DNA of 64,000 bases from Hydrogenophilales bacterium (GTDB taxonomy: Bacteria > Pseudomonadota > Gammaproteobacteria > Burkholderiales > Thiobacillaceae), in the NCBI GenBank assembly GCA_023258975.1, contig JAHFRD010000008.1, positions 62,001 through 126,000 on the forward strand, in the 5' to 3' direction. Positions 32,661 through 42,695 of the stretch are shown here, in pieces. Numbering within the stretch: position 1 is the first letter of the stretch; the number at the start of each line of letters is the position of its first letter. The notes under the pieces are model-generated. The model was not told where the DNA came from, did no database searches, and saw only the letters and a list, made by a program, of their open reading frames with translations. A program made the translations under genes and the position numbers.

Positions 32661-35600
32661 TCATTTCGCGCTCCCGCGCACGGCGCGCTCAAAGATTTCT
32701 TCCTCGAACACCAGGGTGTAGCAACACCCCTGGGCCTTCCACAGTTCCTCCAGGCGTTCCCTGACCGCGCGCAGACGCGCCTTCGCCAGATCGCCCCCTT
32801 CCTTGCCGGACTGATAGGCCAGCCGCACGACCGAAGGCTTGGCGCGCAGGGTCTCCGGCAGCTTGTCCAGCGCCCCCGCCAGAGCGGCGGCGGGATCGGC
32901 CTTGCCGGCCTGGAAGGCCGCGTCAGACAACTCCAGGCGCACCACGCGGTGGATGGCCGCGCCGAAGTTCAGCTTCACCATCTTGCCGCGCGTGGTGCGC
33001 ACCTCACGCGGATTCTCGGTGGTCAGGCGGTAACCGGAAGGCAGGCTGCGCTCATCCAGCTTCATGATGAAGTTGGAACCGCGCTGCGCCTGCGGGATGT
33101 CGGCACAGGCCACATGGAAGCGCCCGTCCTTGTCCGTGGTCACCAACAGGCCGCGCGCGGTGGCGACGCGCACATTGGGAATGCCCGGCTCGCCCTCGTC
33201 CTGGTAACCGTTGGCGTTCTTGTCATCGAACACCTTGCCGATGAGGTCGGAGCAATCGAAGGTGGGGTCGGGAACGACGCGGACGGTGGCGGCGGCGGTG
33301 TTGGAAATCTGCGTATTGACCACAGTATTCACCGCCCAGATCTGGTTGGTGTACTCACCCTCGCCCACGCCCGCGCCTACCACCAGCAGCAGCTTGATCC
33401 GCTTGCACGACTGGGCCGTGCCGCTGGCGGTGAAGGTGCGATTCGTCCAAGTCAGGGTACGGCCATTGACCGTCGGTTCCAGATGCACGGGCGCGATCGG
33501 TCCGTTGCAGTCGTCGTCCCAGGTCGCGCTTCCCGTTTTGTACTTGAAGCCCGGCGGCAACAGATCGGGCAAATCGACGTTACTGAGGGTGCCGTTCAGC
33601 GTATTGGTCGCGGTGATGGTGTAAGGCACCAGGTCGCCCTTGGAGACGTTGATCAGCGGCGTCGTCTTGGTCATCCGGATGGCGCCGGAGAGCACCGGAT
33701 CGAGCGGGATGTGGTTGTTGACGACGTTGGCGGAGGTACCCAAGGTGATCGAAAAATCGTAAAAATACTGGCTCGAAGCCTGGTTGCCCGCTGCCAGTAA
33801 CCCCGTATCCACGGGGCAGGCGCCGGCCAGACCGACATGCGAGGTGACCGCCCGGTAATCGGTTACGGCCGGCCCCGTGTCAAGGCTGCGCACCTTGGCC
33901 GGGCTAGGCACACCCAGCACACCCAGAACGCCTCCGCAGGCAGGCACCAGAGCCGAGGGAGCGGGCAGATAGCCACCAGGAACAACAGTCACTTTAAGGG
34001 TATAGGTGGTTGAGCCTGGGCAACCCGGCGGCGGGCCGGGCAGCAGCCAGAATTCATAGTAACCATCACTTCCCGTAGTGACAGGATTGCCACCCAACAG
34101 ACAGGAGGCGGGCACCGTGCCGCCGGGGTAGCGCAATTCCACCACCGCGCCCTGAAGTGGTTTCCCGGTCACGGAGTCGTAGACCACCCCGGAAGGATCC
34201 AGTGGCAGATTCTGGTTCACCACGTTATCCCCGGACGCCAGTGTCAGATTGCGAATCGTGCCGTAGGTGAGGTCTACGCCGGGCTGGGCTGAAACCGGCT
34301 TGCCATAAACACTGCTGGTTTCAGGGTGAAGAAAGCGGACTTCATAAGTCCCAGGTATCAACTGGGTAAAACGGTAGTTGCCACTGGCATCCGTCGTGGT
34401 ACTGGCGAGCAGCGTATAGCGGGTATCTGTCGGCAAATCGCGCTGGATCAATTCCACCGTCCAACTCGCACAGCGAGCACCACAAGATGCGTCGTTATTG
34501 GCGCGGTCATGGTTGGAATCTAGCCAGACCGTGCCAGACAACTGGGCCGGCGCGGCCATTCGTTCACCGAAGTCGTAGCCCGTGCCATTGGCGCCGGCGG
34601 CGGGGAAGGGGATGGCGCTGATCACGTCGTTGCCCAGGGTGCCGCCCAGGCTACCCACCTTGTCTTGGCCGTCGGTAAATCCAGTCGGCGCACTGGGAGG
34701 GTTGTACTCGGTGAGGGTGTAACCCGTCCCATTCGGCACGGGCAATCCGGGGAAGCTGTAGGTGCCGTCCACGCCGGTGGTCGCGGTGCGCGAGACCGGC
34801 TGGTCGTTGGCATCGGTACCGGCCAGCGTGAGCGTCACGCCGGCAATGCCCGGTTCATCCGGCTGGCGTATGCCATCGGTGTTGCCGTCGTGGTACACCC
34901 GCCCGGCCAGACTGCCGCCCAGTTCGCCGAAGTTGTAGTTGACGGCGGCCTGGCCGTAGCTCGACAGCACGATGCCGGTGATGGTGTCGTTGCCCGCGAC
35001 TCCCGCCGTGGTCGCCCCCGTGCCGGCCTTGTCGATGCCATCGACCCAGGCGGTGGGATGGGTTTCTGTCAGGGTGTAGGTGCCGGGACGCACGCCGGCA
35101 AAGCTGTAAGCGCCGCTATCGTTGGAAGTGGACGTGGTAGTGGTGCGGTCGACCAGCTGCCCCAGATCATCGGTGCCGGTCAGGTGGATGCTGACGCCAC
35201 GGATGCCGAGCGTTTCCCCGCTTTCCTTGTCGCCATTGTTGTTGGCGTCGAACCAGACAAAACCGGAAATACCCGCCTCCACCCGTTCGCCGAACAGATA
35301 ACCGCTGGCAGCGGTATTTCCAGGCAGGGTGATGCTGGTAATCGTGTCGGTCAATTTGCTGCCGACAACCACCGTGCCCGCCTTGTTGTCGAGGCCATCG
35401 ACGTAGCCTGTGGGCTGCGTCTCGGTAAGGGTGTAGCCGCCAGCACCGGAGGGGGACAGGTCGCTGAAGGTAAAGATACCGCCACCCGCCGTGGCGACCG
35501 TGGTATCCACGGTATTGTCGTAAGCGTCGGTGCCGGTGAGGCGGACGTTCACCCCGTCAATGCCAGTTTCGGCAACCCCCGCCATGCTGCCGTCGTCATC

Positions 35601-38600
35601 GGCGTCGTCGTAGACGAAGCCGGTCAGGCTGGAACGCTGCACGGGGAGATCGAGACACTGATTGGTGCTGTTGCCTGAAACGTTGTCCACTTCACTGGTG
35701 CTGGCCGTGGCGCAGTTCTGTTTGGTGGCCGTGTAGGCGGTGACCCGGGAGGGGATGGTGACGGTGACCACCTGGCCATTGGTGACCTGGCCGAAATTAC
35801 AACTGAGGACTTGCCCGCTGGTGGCGCAAGTACCGGAACCGCCGCCGGAATTGCTCCAGCTCGGGGCCGCGCCAAAGAAATCCACCCCCGCCGGCAGAGT
35901 GTCGGTCACGGTGGTCTGGTTGCTATCCCCGGGGCCCAGGTTGGTTACGGTGAGCAACCAGTTGAACGGCTGGCGCAACTGCACCGGATTGACGCTGGCG
36001 CTTTTTACCAGCCGCAGATCGACCAGCGCGCGCACCGTGGTGGTTTCAACCGCCACGTTGTTCGGGAGGGCGGTATCCGTCTCATTGCTGGAAACCGTCG
36101 CGCTGTTGCTGAAGATGCTGCCGCCGGTGGCGGGCGCCTCGTTGACCCGGAAACGCAGGTAACGATCCACAGAGGCATTGGCCTCCACGCTGGCGGGAAG
36201 GGTACAGGTCAGATTGAGGGCGACGCCGGCACCGGAAGTCGTCCCCACGTTATTGCAGATGTCGCCATCGACCGCGCCGATGCTGGCGTCATCGCCCAGA
36301 AAGGTGATGGTCTTGCCGGCGGGGGGGGTGATGCTGTCGGTGAAGGCTACCCCCGTGGCGAGGGAAGGCCCACGGTTGGTGATGCGCAGCTTGTAGGTGA
36401 TGACGTTATTGGCGGGGGTGAGCGGATCGTAGCCCATGGGGTCGGGCCCGGATGGCGGGAGGTCGTTCTTGTTCACCAGCACATCCACCTCGGCGGGCTG
36501 GATGGTGAGCGTGGCGGTCTTGCTGTTGTTGCCGTTGTCGGTGATGTCGCTCACGGACTCGAACGTTGTGGTGTCGATAGTGGCGGTATTCGACAGGGTG
36601 CGGTTACCCCCCTGGCCCGCCTGCCAGTTCGGGCGGATCACCACCGTGACGGTGTGCGAGGCGCCGCTGGCCATGCTGCCGATAACGCAATTCAGGGTAG
36701 GACTGCCGGGGCCGTAGCTGTTGCCGGCGGTCAGGCCTGAACAACTGCCATGGCTCGCGGAATAGGAAATCAGGGTAAAGCCGGCGTCGCCGCCGGGCAC
36801 GGTAAACACATCATCCACCGTGACGGCGGCGGCTGTGGCGGGGCCATTGTTGCGGAAGGTGAGGACATAGGTGGCGTTCACCCCCGCTTTCACCGTATCG
36901 GGGATGACGAGCTTGCTCTGCAGTTCGACATCGGCGATGGCTTGCGACGTCACGGTGGCCGACGCGCTGTTGTTGCTGGGATCAGGGTCGCCCAGGGTAG
37001 TGGAGGTGACCGTGGCGGTATTGTTCAGCGTGCCTTCGGTCAGCGGCCGAGTGACCATGATGGTGAAGGTGGCGCTCTTGCCGTTCTCGATCACGCCACC
37101 GGTCTGGGTGCAGGTCACGGTGGAGCCGGTCGTGCAACTGAACGTGGGTTGCGCGCCCGCGTTATTGCTGGCGGTCATGCTGGCGCTGACGCCGGTGCCG
37201 GCGACATAACCGGGAATGGGGTCGCTGACCACCACGCCGTCGGCACCGCCGGGGCCGTCGTTGGTGACGACCAGGGTGTAGGTGATCGACGATTCGTTGT
37301 TGGTCAGAACGGTATCGCCGCCGGCATCGGCGGTTTTACTGATCCGGAGGTCAACGACCTGGGCGCTTGGCGTCGATGTGACGCTGCGGGTCTGGCAATT
37401 GTTGCCCGGCACCGCGTCAAACGGGGGGCCTCCGGCATAGACCGCGCAGGCGGTGTTGGACAGCGAACCCGATGCACCTGCGGTAGTGGTGATGATCAAG
37501 TCCGTCGTCACCGCCCCCATCGCCAGCGCGGCGCTGTAGGTACAGGTCACGATTTGCGGAGCGCCCGCCACCAGGCAACTCCAATTGCTGCCTGAGTGGG
37601 AAACATAAGTCTCGCTGGCGGACAACAGCGTATCGGTCACCGTCACCGTACCCGCGCCGGCGCTGCTGGGGCCGTTGTTGGTGACCCGCATGGTACTGGT
37701 CATGTTCGCGCCTTCCGCCACCGGATTGGGTGTCTTGGTCTTGCTCACGGACAGGTCAACACCGTCCGGCGCCACGTTGAAAGTGAGGTCGTACTGATTG
37801 TTGGCCGGATCGGGATCCGCCTGAACCGCGCTCGCGATCTCGACGTGGTTGGTGTACGCCGTGCTCGTCGCCACCACGGGAGCGGTCGCGGTAAGGGTGA
37901 TGGGAACGCTGGCACCGACGCTGAAACTCGCGCGGGTACAGGTCACCACCCCTGCGGCCTCGTTACACGTCCAGCCGCTGCCACTGGCGCTGACGTAGGT
38001 GAAGCCGGCCGGCAGGGTGTCGGCGAGGGTGACGCTGGTCGCGGTGAAGGGGCCGCCATTGACCGGCGTGATGGTGAAGGTGGCGGCCTGCCCGCTGATG
38101 ACGGGCGAGGGCGACACGGTCTTGTTCACGCGCAGATCGGCCCCCTGGGTTACTGAAATATCGGCGGTTCGGGTGTTGTTGTTCGGTTCCGGGTCATTGA
38201 CGGTGGACGCGACCGTGGCGGTATTGGTCAAGGTGCCGGTCACCGCGCCGGTGACCCGGCCGACCACGGTAATGTCTGCCGCAGCGGTGCCGTTGGCCAG
38301 CGCCACGCGAGTGCAGGTCACCACTTGCCCGGCGACGCCACAGCCCCAGCCCGTACCCGAGGCAGAGACATAGGTCATGTTGGTGGGCAATGTGTCGGTG
38401 ACCGTCACCACCCCCGAATCGTTGGGGCCGGCGTTGTTCACCGCCAGGGTGAAGGACGCAGTGGCGCCCGCCACCACGCTGGAGGGAGGCGCGGGCGTCG
38501 CGGTCTTGAGCAGCACCAGATCGGCGCCGTTATCAATGGTGGTGTTTTGCGTCAGGCTGTTGTTGCCGGTGTTGGCGCCTTCATTGCTGGCCGTCACGCT

Positions 38601-39014
38601 GGCGCTCGCGTTGAGCGTGTCCCCGGTGCTGGCGGTGGTTCGCACCACGACGTTGATGGATTTGACCGGCCCGCCGGCCAGGCTGCCCAGCATGCTCCCC
38701 AGGTTACAGGTCACCGTGCCGGGGGTGGCACCGTTGTGGGTACACCCCTGGCCGCTGGTTACCGAGACAAACTGGGTCGTGGCCGGCAGCGGCAGGGTCA
38801 GCACCACCCCGTTAGCAGTATCCCCGGCGTTGTTTTCCACATTGAGGGTGTAAGTAAACGTCCCTCCTCGGGTGGCCGGATCCGGATCATCGACGAATTG
38901 GGATAGTTGGATGTCAACCGCGTGTGACTGAGAAAACACACTCAATAGAACAACGCTCAGAACCCCGCGCAGCAGATGGCCGAATTTGCCAAGACTGGAT
39001 ATTTGGACAGACAT
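32661..39014 (-). CDS. giant DUF11/SdrD-type repeat surface protein
   Basis: 2117 residues. Signal peptide in residues 1-31. Residues about 35-1120 hold eight DUF11-type Ig-like repeats, each with a pattern like DLxxxKT...VTDTLP...YVSASG...TNTATV and N-rich ends. Residues 1125-1770 hold SdrD_B/Cna_B-like modules with calcium-loop motifs (DANNNGDKESGE, DGNTDGIRQPDEPG). A ninth DUF11-like repeat (1775-1915) and one more SdrD_B module (DDKNANGYQDEGEPG) follow. The last 90 residues look like a degenerate OmpA-type domain. Such repeats make long, stiff, calcium-stabilised fibres for adhesion. Start chosen at 39014, which has a GGAAGG ribosome site and begins the signal peptide. Confidence 0.8.
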   Translation of the reverse strand: MSVQISSLGKFGHLLRGVLSVVLLSVFSQSHAVDIQLSQFVDDPDPATRGGTFTYTLNVENNAGDTANGVVLTLPLPATTQFVSVTSGQGCTHNGATPGTVTCNLGSMLGSLAGGPVKSINVVVRTTASTGDTLNASASVTASNEGANTGNNSLTQNTTIDNGADLVLLKTATPAPPSSVVAGATASFTLAVNNAGPNDSGVVTVTDTLPTNMTYVSASGTGWGCGVAGQVVTCTRVALANGTAAADITVVGRVTGAVTGTLTNTATVASTVNDPEPNNNTRTADISVTQGADLRVNKTVSPSPVISGQAATFTITPVNGGPFTATSVTLADTLPAGFTYVSASGSGWTCNEAAGVVTCTRASFSVGASVPITLTATAPVVATSTAYTNHVEIASAVQADPDPANNQYDLTFNVAPDGVDLSVSKTKTPNPVAEGANMTSTMRVTNNGPSSAGAGTVTVTDTLLSASETYVSHSGSNWSCLVAGAPQIVTCTYSAALAMGAVTTDLIITTTAGASGSLSNTACAVYAGGPPFDAVPGNNCQTRSVTSTPSAQVVDLRISKTADAGGDTVLTNNESSITYTLVVTNDGPGGADGVVVSDPIPGYVAGTGVSASMTASNNAGAQPTFSCTTGSTVTCTQTGGVIENGKSATFTIMVTRPLTEGTLNNTATVTSTTLGDPDPSNNSASATVTSQAIADVELQSKLVIPDTVKAGVNATYVLTFRNNGPATAAAVTVDDVFTVPGGDAGFTLISYSASHGSCSGLTAGNSYGPGSPTLNCVIGSMASGASHTVTVVIRPNWQAGQGGNRTLSNTATIDTTTFESVSDITDNGNNSKTATLTIQPAEVDVLVNKNDLPPSGPDPMGYDPLTPANNVITYKLRITNRGPSLATGVAFTDSITPPAGKTITFLGDDASIGAVDGDICNNVGTTSGAGVALNLTCTLPASVEANASVDRYLRFRVNEAPATGGSIFSNSATVSSNETDTALPNNVAVETTTVRALVDLRLVKSASVNPVQLRQPFNWLLTVTNLGPGDSNQTTVTDTLPAGVDFFGAAPSWSNSGGGSGTCATSGQVLSCNFGQVTNGQVVTVTIPSRVTAYTATKQNCATASTSEVDNVSGNSTNQCLDLPVQRSSLTGFVYDDADDDGSMAGVAETGIDGVNVRLTGTDAYDNTVDTTVATAGGGIFTFSDLSPSGAGGYTLTETQPTGYVDGLDNKAGTVVVGSKLTDTITSITLPGNTAASGYLFGERVEAGISGFVWFDANNNGDKESGETLGIRGVSIHLTGTDDLGQLVDRTTTTSTSNDSGAYSFAGVRPGTYTLTETHPTAWVDGIDKAGTGATTAGVAGNDTITGIVLSSYGQAAVNYNFGELGGSLAGRVYHDGNTDGIRQPDEPGIAGVTLTLAGTDANDQPVSRTATTGVDGTYSFPGLPVPNGTGYTLTEYNPPSAPTGFTDGQDKVGSLGGTLGNDVISAIPFPAAGANGTGYDFGERMAAPAQLSGTVWLDSNHDRANNDASCGARCASWTVELIQRDLPTDTRYTLLASTTTDASGNYRFTQLIPGTYEVRFLHPETSSVYGKPVSAQPGVDLTYGTIRNLTLASGDNVVNQNLPLDPSGVVYDSVTGKPLQGAVVELRYPGGTVPASCLLGGNPVTTGSDGYYEFWLLPGPPPGCPGSTTYTLKVTVVPGGYLPAPSALVPACGGVLGVLGVPSPAKVRSLDTGPAVTDYRAVTSHVGLAGACPVDTGLLAAGNQASSQYFYDFSITLGTSANVVNNHIPLDPVLSGAIRMTKTTPLINVSKGDLVPYTITATNTLNGTLSNVDLPDLLPPGFKYKTGSATWDDDCNGPIAPVHLEPTVNGRTLTWTNRTFTASGTAQSCKRIKLLLVVGAGVGEGEYTNQIWAVNTVVNTQISNTAAATVRVVPDPTFDCSDLIGKVFDDKNANGYQDEGEPGIPNVRVATARGLLVTTDKDGRFHVACADIPQAQRGSNFIMKLDERSLPSGYRLTTENPREVRTTRGKMVKLNFGAAIHRVVRLELSDAAFQAGKADPAAALAGALDKLPETLRAKPSVVRLAYQSGKEGGDLAKARLRAVRERLEELWKAQGCCYTLVFEEEIFERAVRGSAK

Positions 39015-39189
39015 TTGAACCTTCCCGTATTGGTTTTCCACCCGCGTCCCGCGAGCAAACGGGGCGAGTATATCGACATGCACATCGGCTTAGTGTGAGG
39101 CGGGTCATACGCCACCGCATCAGCCACCCCGGCCCATGCCCGCGCCGCGTTGACACTACAATCGCCGCCTCGTTTCGATGGAATTCGCC

Positions 39190-42003
39190 ATGCCTCACAC
39201 CCTCCTGCTGGTCGACGGTTCCAGTTATCTCTATCGCGCCTTCCACGCCCTGCCCGACCTGCGTTCGCCCGAGGGCGCGCCGACCGGCGCGCTGTATGGC
39301 GTCATCAACATGCTGAAGCGGCTGCGCCGCGATTACCCCAGCGCCTACGCGGCCTGTGTGTTCGACGCCAAGGGCAAGACCTTCCGCGACGACTGGTATC
39401 CCGAGTACAAGGCACACCGCCCGCCGATGCCGGACACCCTGTCCTGCCAGATCGCGCCGCTGCATGAAGCGGTGGTCGCCCTGGGCTGGCCGCTGTTGAT
39501 GCTGGACGGAGTGGAGGCCGACGACGTGATCGGCACCCTGGCGGTTCAGGCCGAGGCGGCGGGGATGGAGACGGTGGTGTCCACCGGCGACAAGGATCTG
39601 GCGCAACTGGTGACGCCGAAGGTGCGCCTCATCAACACCATGACCAACGAGGTGCTGGACGAGGCGGGCGTGCTGGCCAAATTCGGCGTGCCGCCCGCGC
39701 GCATCGTCGAATACCTGACCCTGGTGGGCGACACGGTGGACAACGTGCCGGGCGTGGACAAGGTGGGGCCGAAGACGGCGGTGAAGTGGCTGGCCGAGTT
39801 CGACGGCCTCGACGCGCTCATGGCGCGCGCCGGCGAGGTCAAGGGCAAGGCTGGCGAGAACCTGCGCGCGGCACTCGACTGGCTGCCGATGGCGCGCAGG
39901 CTGGTGACGGTGAAGACGGATGTGGCCCTGCCTTCTCATGTGAATAATCTGGGCTGGCGCGAAGAAGACCGGGAAAAGCTGGCTGAACTGTTTGAGAAGT
40001 ACGGGTTCCGAACCTGGCTGCGGGAGGTTTCACTCCCCTCTCCTGCGGGCGGGATACCGAAGGGCAGGGGTTTCATCAGAGGGGCCGGGGGTGATGGCAT
40101 ATCCGTGACTGATGCAGCGGCCAATCCCCCTCACCCCGGCCCTCTCCCGCCCGCGGGAGAGGGAGAAAACCCGCGTGGTGCGGTCGAACGCCGCTACGAG
40201 TCCATCCTTGATGAAGCCACCCTGACCCGCTGGCTGGACAAGCTGGAGAAGGCCGAACTGATCTGCCTCGACACCGAAACCACCAGCCTCGATCCGATGC
40301 GGGCGCAACTGGTGGGCATGTCGTTTTCCATCGAATCCGGCGAGGCCGCCTATCTGCCCCTCGCCCACCACTACGCCGGGGCGCCGGCGCAGTTGCCGCT
40401 GGCCGCGACCCTGGCGCGGCTGAAGCCGCTGCTGGAGGACGCCAGCCGGCCCAAGGTCGGGCAGAACCTGAAATACGACTGGCATGTATTGATGAACCAC
40501 GGCGTCGATCTGCAAGGCATCGTCCACGACACCCTGTTGCAGTCCTACGTGCTGGAGGCGCATCAGCGCCACGACATGGACACGCTGGCGGCGCGGCACC
40601 TGGGGGAAACCACCATCAAATATGAGGAGGTGTGCGGCAAGGGCGCCAACCAGATCGGTTTCGATCAGGTCAGCGTGGAGCACGCCACCGCCTACGCGGC
40701 GGAGGACGCCGACATCACGCTCAGGCTGCATCAGGCCATGTACCCGTCCATCGCCCGCGAATCCGGCCTCGACAAGGTCTACCGCGACATCGAGATGCCC
40801 CTGCTGCCCATCCTGGCGAGGATGGAGCGCACCGGGGTGAAACTGGACGCCGATCTGCTGCGCGCGCATTCCGTCACTCTCGGCCGCGAGATGCTGGAGA
40901 TCGAAAAGAAGGTGCATACGGCCGCCGGGCAGCCGTTCAACCTCAACTCGCCCAAGCAACTGGGCGAAATCCTGTTCGGCCAGTTGGGCCTGAAACCGAA
41001 GAAGAAGACGCCCGGCGGCGCGCCTTCCACCAATGAAGACGCCTTGCAGGAACTGGCGCTGGATCACCCCCTGCCGAAACTGATCCTGGAATACCGCGGC
41101 CTGGCCAAGCTGAAATCGACCTACACCGACAAGCTGCCGGGCATGGTCAACCCGGCCACCGGGCGGGTGCATACCACCTATTCGCAGGCGGTGGCGGTCA
41201 CCGGCCGGCTGGCCAGTTCCGACCCCAACCTGCAGAACATCCCGGTACGCACGATGGAGGGCCGCAAGATCCGCGAGGCGTTCATCGCCGAGCCAGGGCA
41301 TGTCATCGTCTCCGCCGATTACTCGCAGATCGAGTTGCGGATCATGGCGCACCTGTCCAATGACGCCGGCCTGCTCAAGGCCTTCTCCGAGGACGCCGAC
41401 ATCCACGCCGCCACCGCCGCCGAGGTGCAGGGCGTGGCGCTGGAAGCCGTGACGCCGGACATGCGGCGCATGGCCAAGGCGGTGAATTTCGGCCTGATCT
41501 ACGGCATGTCCGCATTCGGCCTTGCCGCGCAACTGAACGTCGAGCGCGGCGTCGCGCAGGTCTACATCGACCGCTATTTCGCGCGCTATCCCGGCGTCGC
41601 CGAATACATGGCGCGCACTCGCGAACAGGCGAAAACCCAGGGCTATGTGGAAACCCTGTTCGGCCGCCGCCTCTACCTGCCGGAACTTCTTGGCGGGAGT
41701 GGAGGCAACGGCGCCGCCCGCCGCCAGGGCGCCGAACGCGCCGCCATCAACGCGCCCATGCAGGGCACGGCGGCCGACCTGATCAAACTGGCGATGATCG
41801 CGGTGCGCGGCTGGCTGGACGGGGCCAGGCTGAAATCGAAACTCATCATGCAGGTGCATGATGAACTGGTGCTGGAAGTACCCGAGGACGAGCTGGAAAT
41901 CATCCGCGCCGGCCTGCCGGCGCGGATGGCGGAGGTGGCGCGGCTGGCCGTGCCGTTGAGGGCGGAAGTGGGCGTGGGCGCGAACTGGGAGGCTGCGCAC
42001 TGA
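39190..42003 (+). CDS. polA: DNA polymerase I
   Basis: 937 residues. The 5' nuclease domain (1-280) starts MPHTLLLVDGSSYLYRAFHA. The proofreading exonuclease keeps its acidic residues: DTETTSL (Exo I), NLKYDWHVL (Exo II) and YAAEDADIT (Exo III). Polymerase motifs A (VSADYSQIELRIM), B (RRMAKAVNFGLIYG) and C (LIMQVHDELVLEV) are intact. The linker at residues 282-325 is a translated palindromic repeat containing HPGPLPPAGEG. Start at 39190 is preferred over 39178 because GGAA lies 7 bases before it. Fills gaps and removes primers in replication and repair. Confidence 0.95.
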   Translation: MPHTLLLVDGSSYLYRAFHALPDLRSPEGAPTGALYGVINMLKRLRRDYPSAYAACVFDAKGKTFRDDWYPEYKAHRPPMPDTLSCQIAPLHEAVVALGWPLLMLDGVEADDVIGTLAVQAEAAGMETVVSTGDKDLAQLVTPKVRLINTMTNEVLDEAGVLAKFGVPPARIVEYLTLVGDTVDNVPGVDKVGPKTAVKWLAEFDGLDALMARAGEVKGKAGENLRAALDWLPMARRLVTVKTDVALPSHVNNLGWREEDREKLAELFEKYGFRTWLREVSLPSPAGGIPKGRGFIRGAGGDGISVTDAAANPPHPGPLPPAGEGENPRGAVERRYESILDEATLTRWLDKLEKAELICLDTETTSLDPMRAQLVGMSFSIESGEAAYLPLAHHYAGAPAQLPLAATLARLKPLLEDASRPKVGQNLKYDWHVLMNHGVDLQGIVHDTLLQSYVLEAHQRHDMDTLAARHLGETTIKYEEVCGKGANQIGFDQVSVEHATAYAAEDADITLRLHQAMYPSIARESGLDKVYRDIEMPLLPILARMERTGVKLDADLLRAHSVTLGREMLEIEKKVHTAAGQPFNLNSPKQLGEILFGQLGLKPKKKTPGGAPSTNEDALQELALDHPLPKLILEYRGLAKLKSTYTDKLPGMVNPATGRVHTTYSQAVAVTGRLASSDPNLQNIPVRTMEGRKIREAFIAEPGHVIVSADYSQIELRIMAHLSNDAGLLKAFSEDADIHAATAAEVQGVALEAVTPDMRRMAKAVNFGLIYGMSAFGLAAQLNVERGVAQVYIDRYFARYPGVAEYMARTREQAKTQGYVETLFGRRLYLPELLGGSGGNGAARRQGAERAAINAPMQGTAADLIKLAMIAVRGWLDGARLKSKLIMQVHDELVLEVPEDELEIIRAGLPARMAEVARLAVPLRAEVGVGANWEAAH
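40034..40164. repeat. in-frame palindromic repeat insert inside polA
   Basis: About 20-base arms (from 40034, TCCCCTCTCCTGCGGGCGGG, and ending 40164) are inverted complements around 85 bases. The insert lies in the linker between the 5' nuclease and proofreading domains and adds about 44 residues without a stop. Confidence 0.75.
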
Positions 42004-42406
42004 GCACACACTGCGCGCGCCTTATCGGCGAAATCGCAAGGGAGCGGCCGCACCCCCTGTAGCGCCGGCGTCCCGCCGGCTCGTCCTTCCAATCAGACCG
42101 GCGAGCCTTGAACCTATTTCCCGCAGTTGCAGGTGCCGTAGGAGCGGGCTTGCCCGCGATAGAACGCAGCCATTCGCGGGCAAGCCCGCTCCTACGAGTG
42201 ACGTTTCCACTCACCCCGCAGGTGAAGCGAACAATCACCGGTCATGCCTTTGCCCACGCAGCTTTCGAGCTGCGTGGCATGGTCGTACTGGTCGAAAAAT
42301 CTTTTCGCCATTAAGCGTCCGTTAAGTCTCGGCGCGAATAATGACCCTACCGAACGCCAAGACGGACGGTAGTTCACCCCCCCCCGTACATCCTCTGGAG
42401 ACACTC
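42004..42406. other. 403-base intergenic region with repeats, no gene seen
   Basis: Contains a decayed family A repeat (42058-42110) and a family B element with its flanks (42113-42270). The 136 bases before the small exported-protein gene hold TTAAG direct repeats at 42311 and 42324 and a possible promoter around GAATAATG, but no confident hexamers. Confidence 0.5.
42113..42270. repeat. 158-bp repeat copy 1 containing family B hairpin
   Basis: Nearly identical over its whole length to 57971-58128. The hairpin arms are GTAGGAGCGGGCTTGCCCGCG and complement; the loop at 42159-42174 reads atagaacgcagccatt. In the other copy this loop is inverted. Confidence 0.85.
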
Positions 42407-42619
42407 ATGAACAAGACCCTGATCGCCCTGCTGACCGCCGCTTCCTTCCTGACCCTCGGCGCCGCCCAAGCTGCTGACAAGCCGATGGACAAGCCCGCCG
42501 CCGAAGCCGCTTCCCCCGCCGATGCCGGCGCCAAGCCCGCGAAGCATGCCAAGAAGGCCAAGCACAGCAAGAAGGCCAAGAAAACCGAAGAGAAGAAAAC
42601 CGAAGGCGCCGCCAAGTAA
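42407..42619 (+). CDS. small exported Lys/Ala-rich protein
   Basis: 70 residues. Signal peptide MNKTLIALLTAASFLTLGAA-QA is followed by a mature part of about 45 residues made almost only of Ala, Lys, Pro and Glu (DKPMDKPAAEAAS, then AKHAKKAKHSKKAKK). It should be periplasmic, basic and unstructured. A GGAG ribosome site lies 8 bases upstream and a strong terminator follows at 42636. Similar small Lys/Ala/Pro proteins are common in betaproteobacteria, but no function is known. The frame upstream of 42407 is not used because the signal peptide starts here. Confidence 0.75.
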   Translation: MNKTLIALLTAASFLTLGAAQAADKPMDKPAAEAASPADAGAKPAKHAKKAKHSKKAKKTEEKKTEGAAK

Positions 42620-42635
42620 TCGGCCGCGCACTCTG

Positions 42636-42669
42636 AAAAGCCGGGCGACGCGAGTCGCCCGGCTTTTTT
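42636..42669 (+). terminator. Rho-independent terminator after small exported protein gene
   Basis: AAAAGCCGGGCGAC-GCGA-GTCGCCCGGCTTTTTT: a 10-bp or longer GC stem with a tetraloop and T-run, 17 bases after the stop. Confidence 0.92.
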
Positions 42670-42695
42670 ATGGCCACCGGAGAGAAAATGGCGCA

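Noticed and set aside
32661-39014. Internal DUF11 and SdrD repeats considered as DNA-level tandem duplications
   Set aside because: The repeats are similar in protein pattern but differ strongly in DNA, so they are ancient protein repeats.
39150-39162. TTGACA and TACAAT before polA as a promoter
   Set aside because: The two hexamers are only one base apart, so they cannot serve as a -35/-10 pair; neither has a partner at the right distance.
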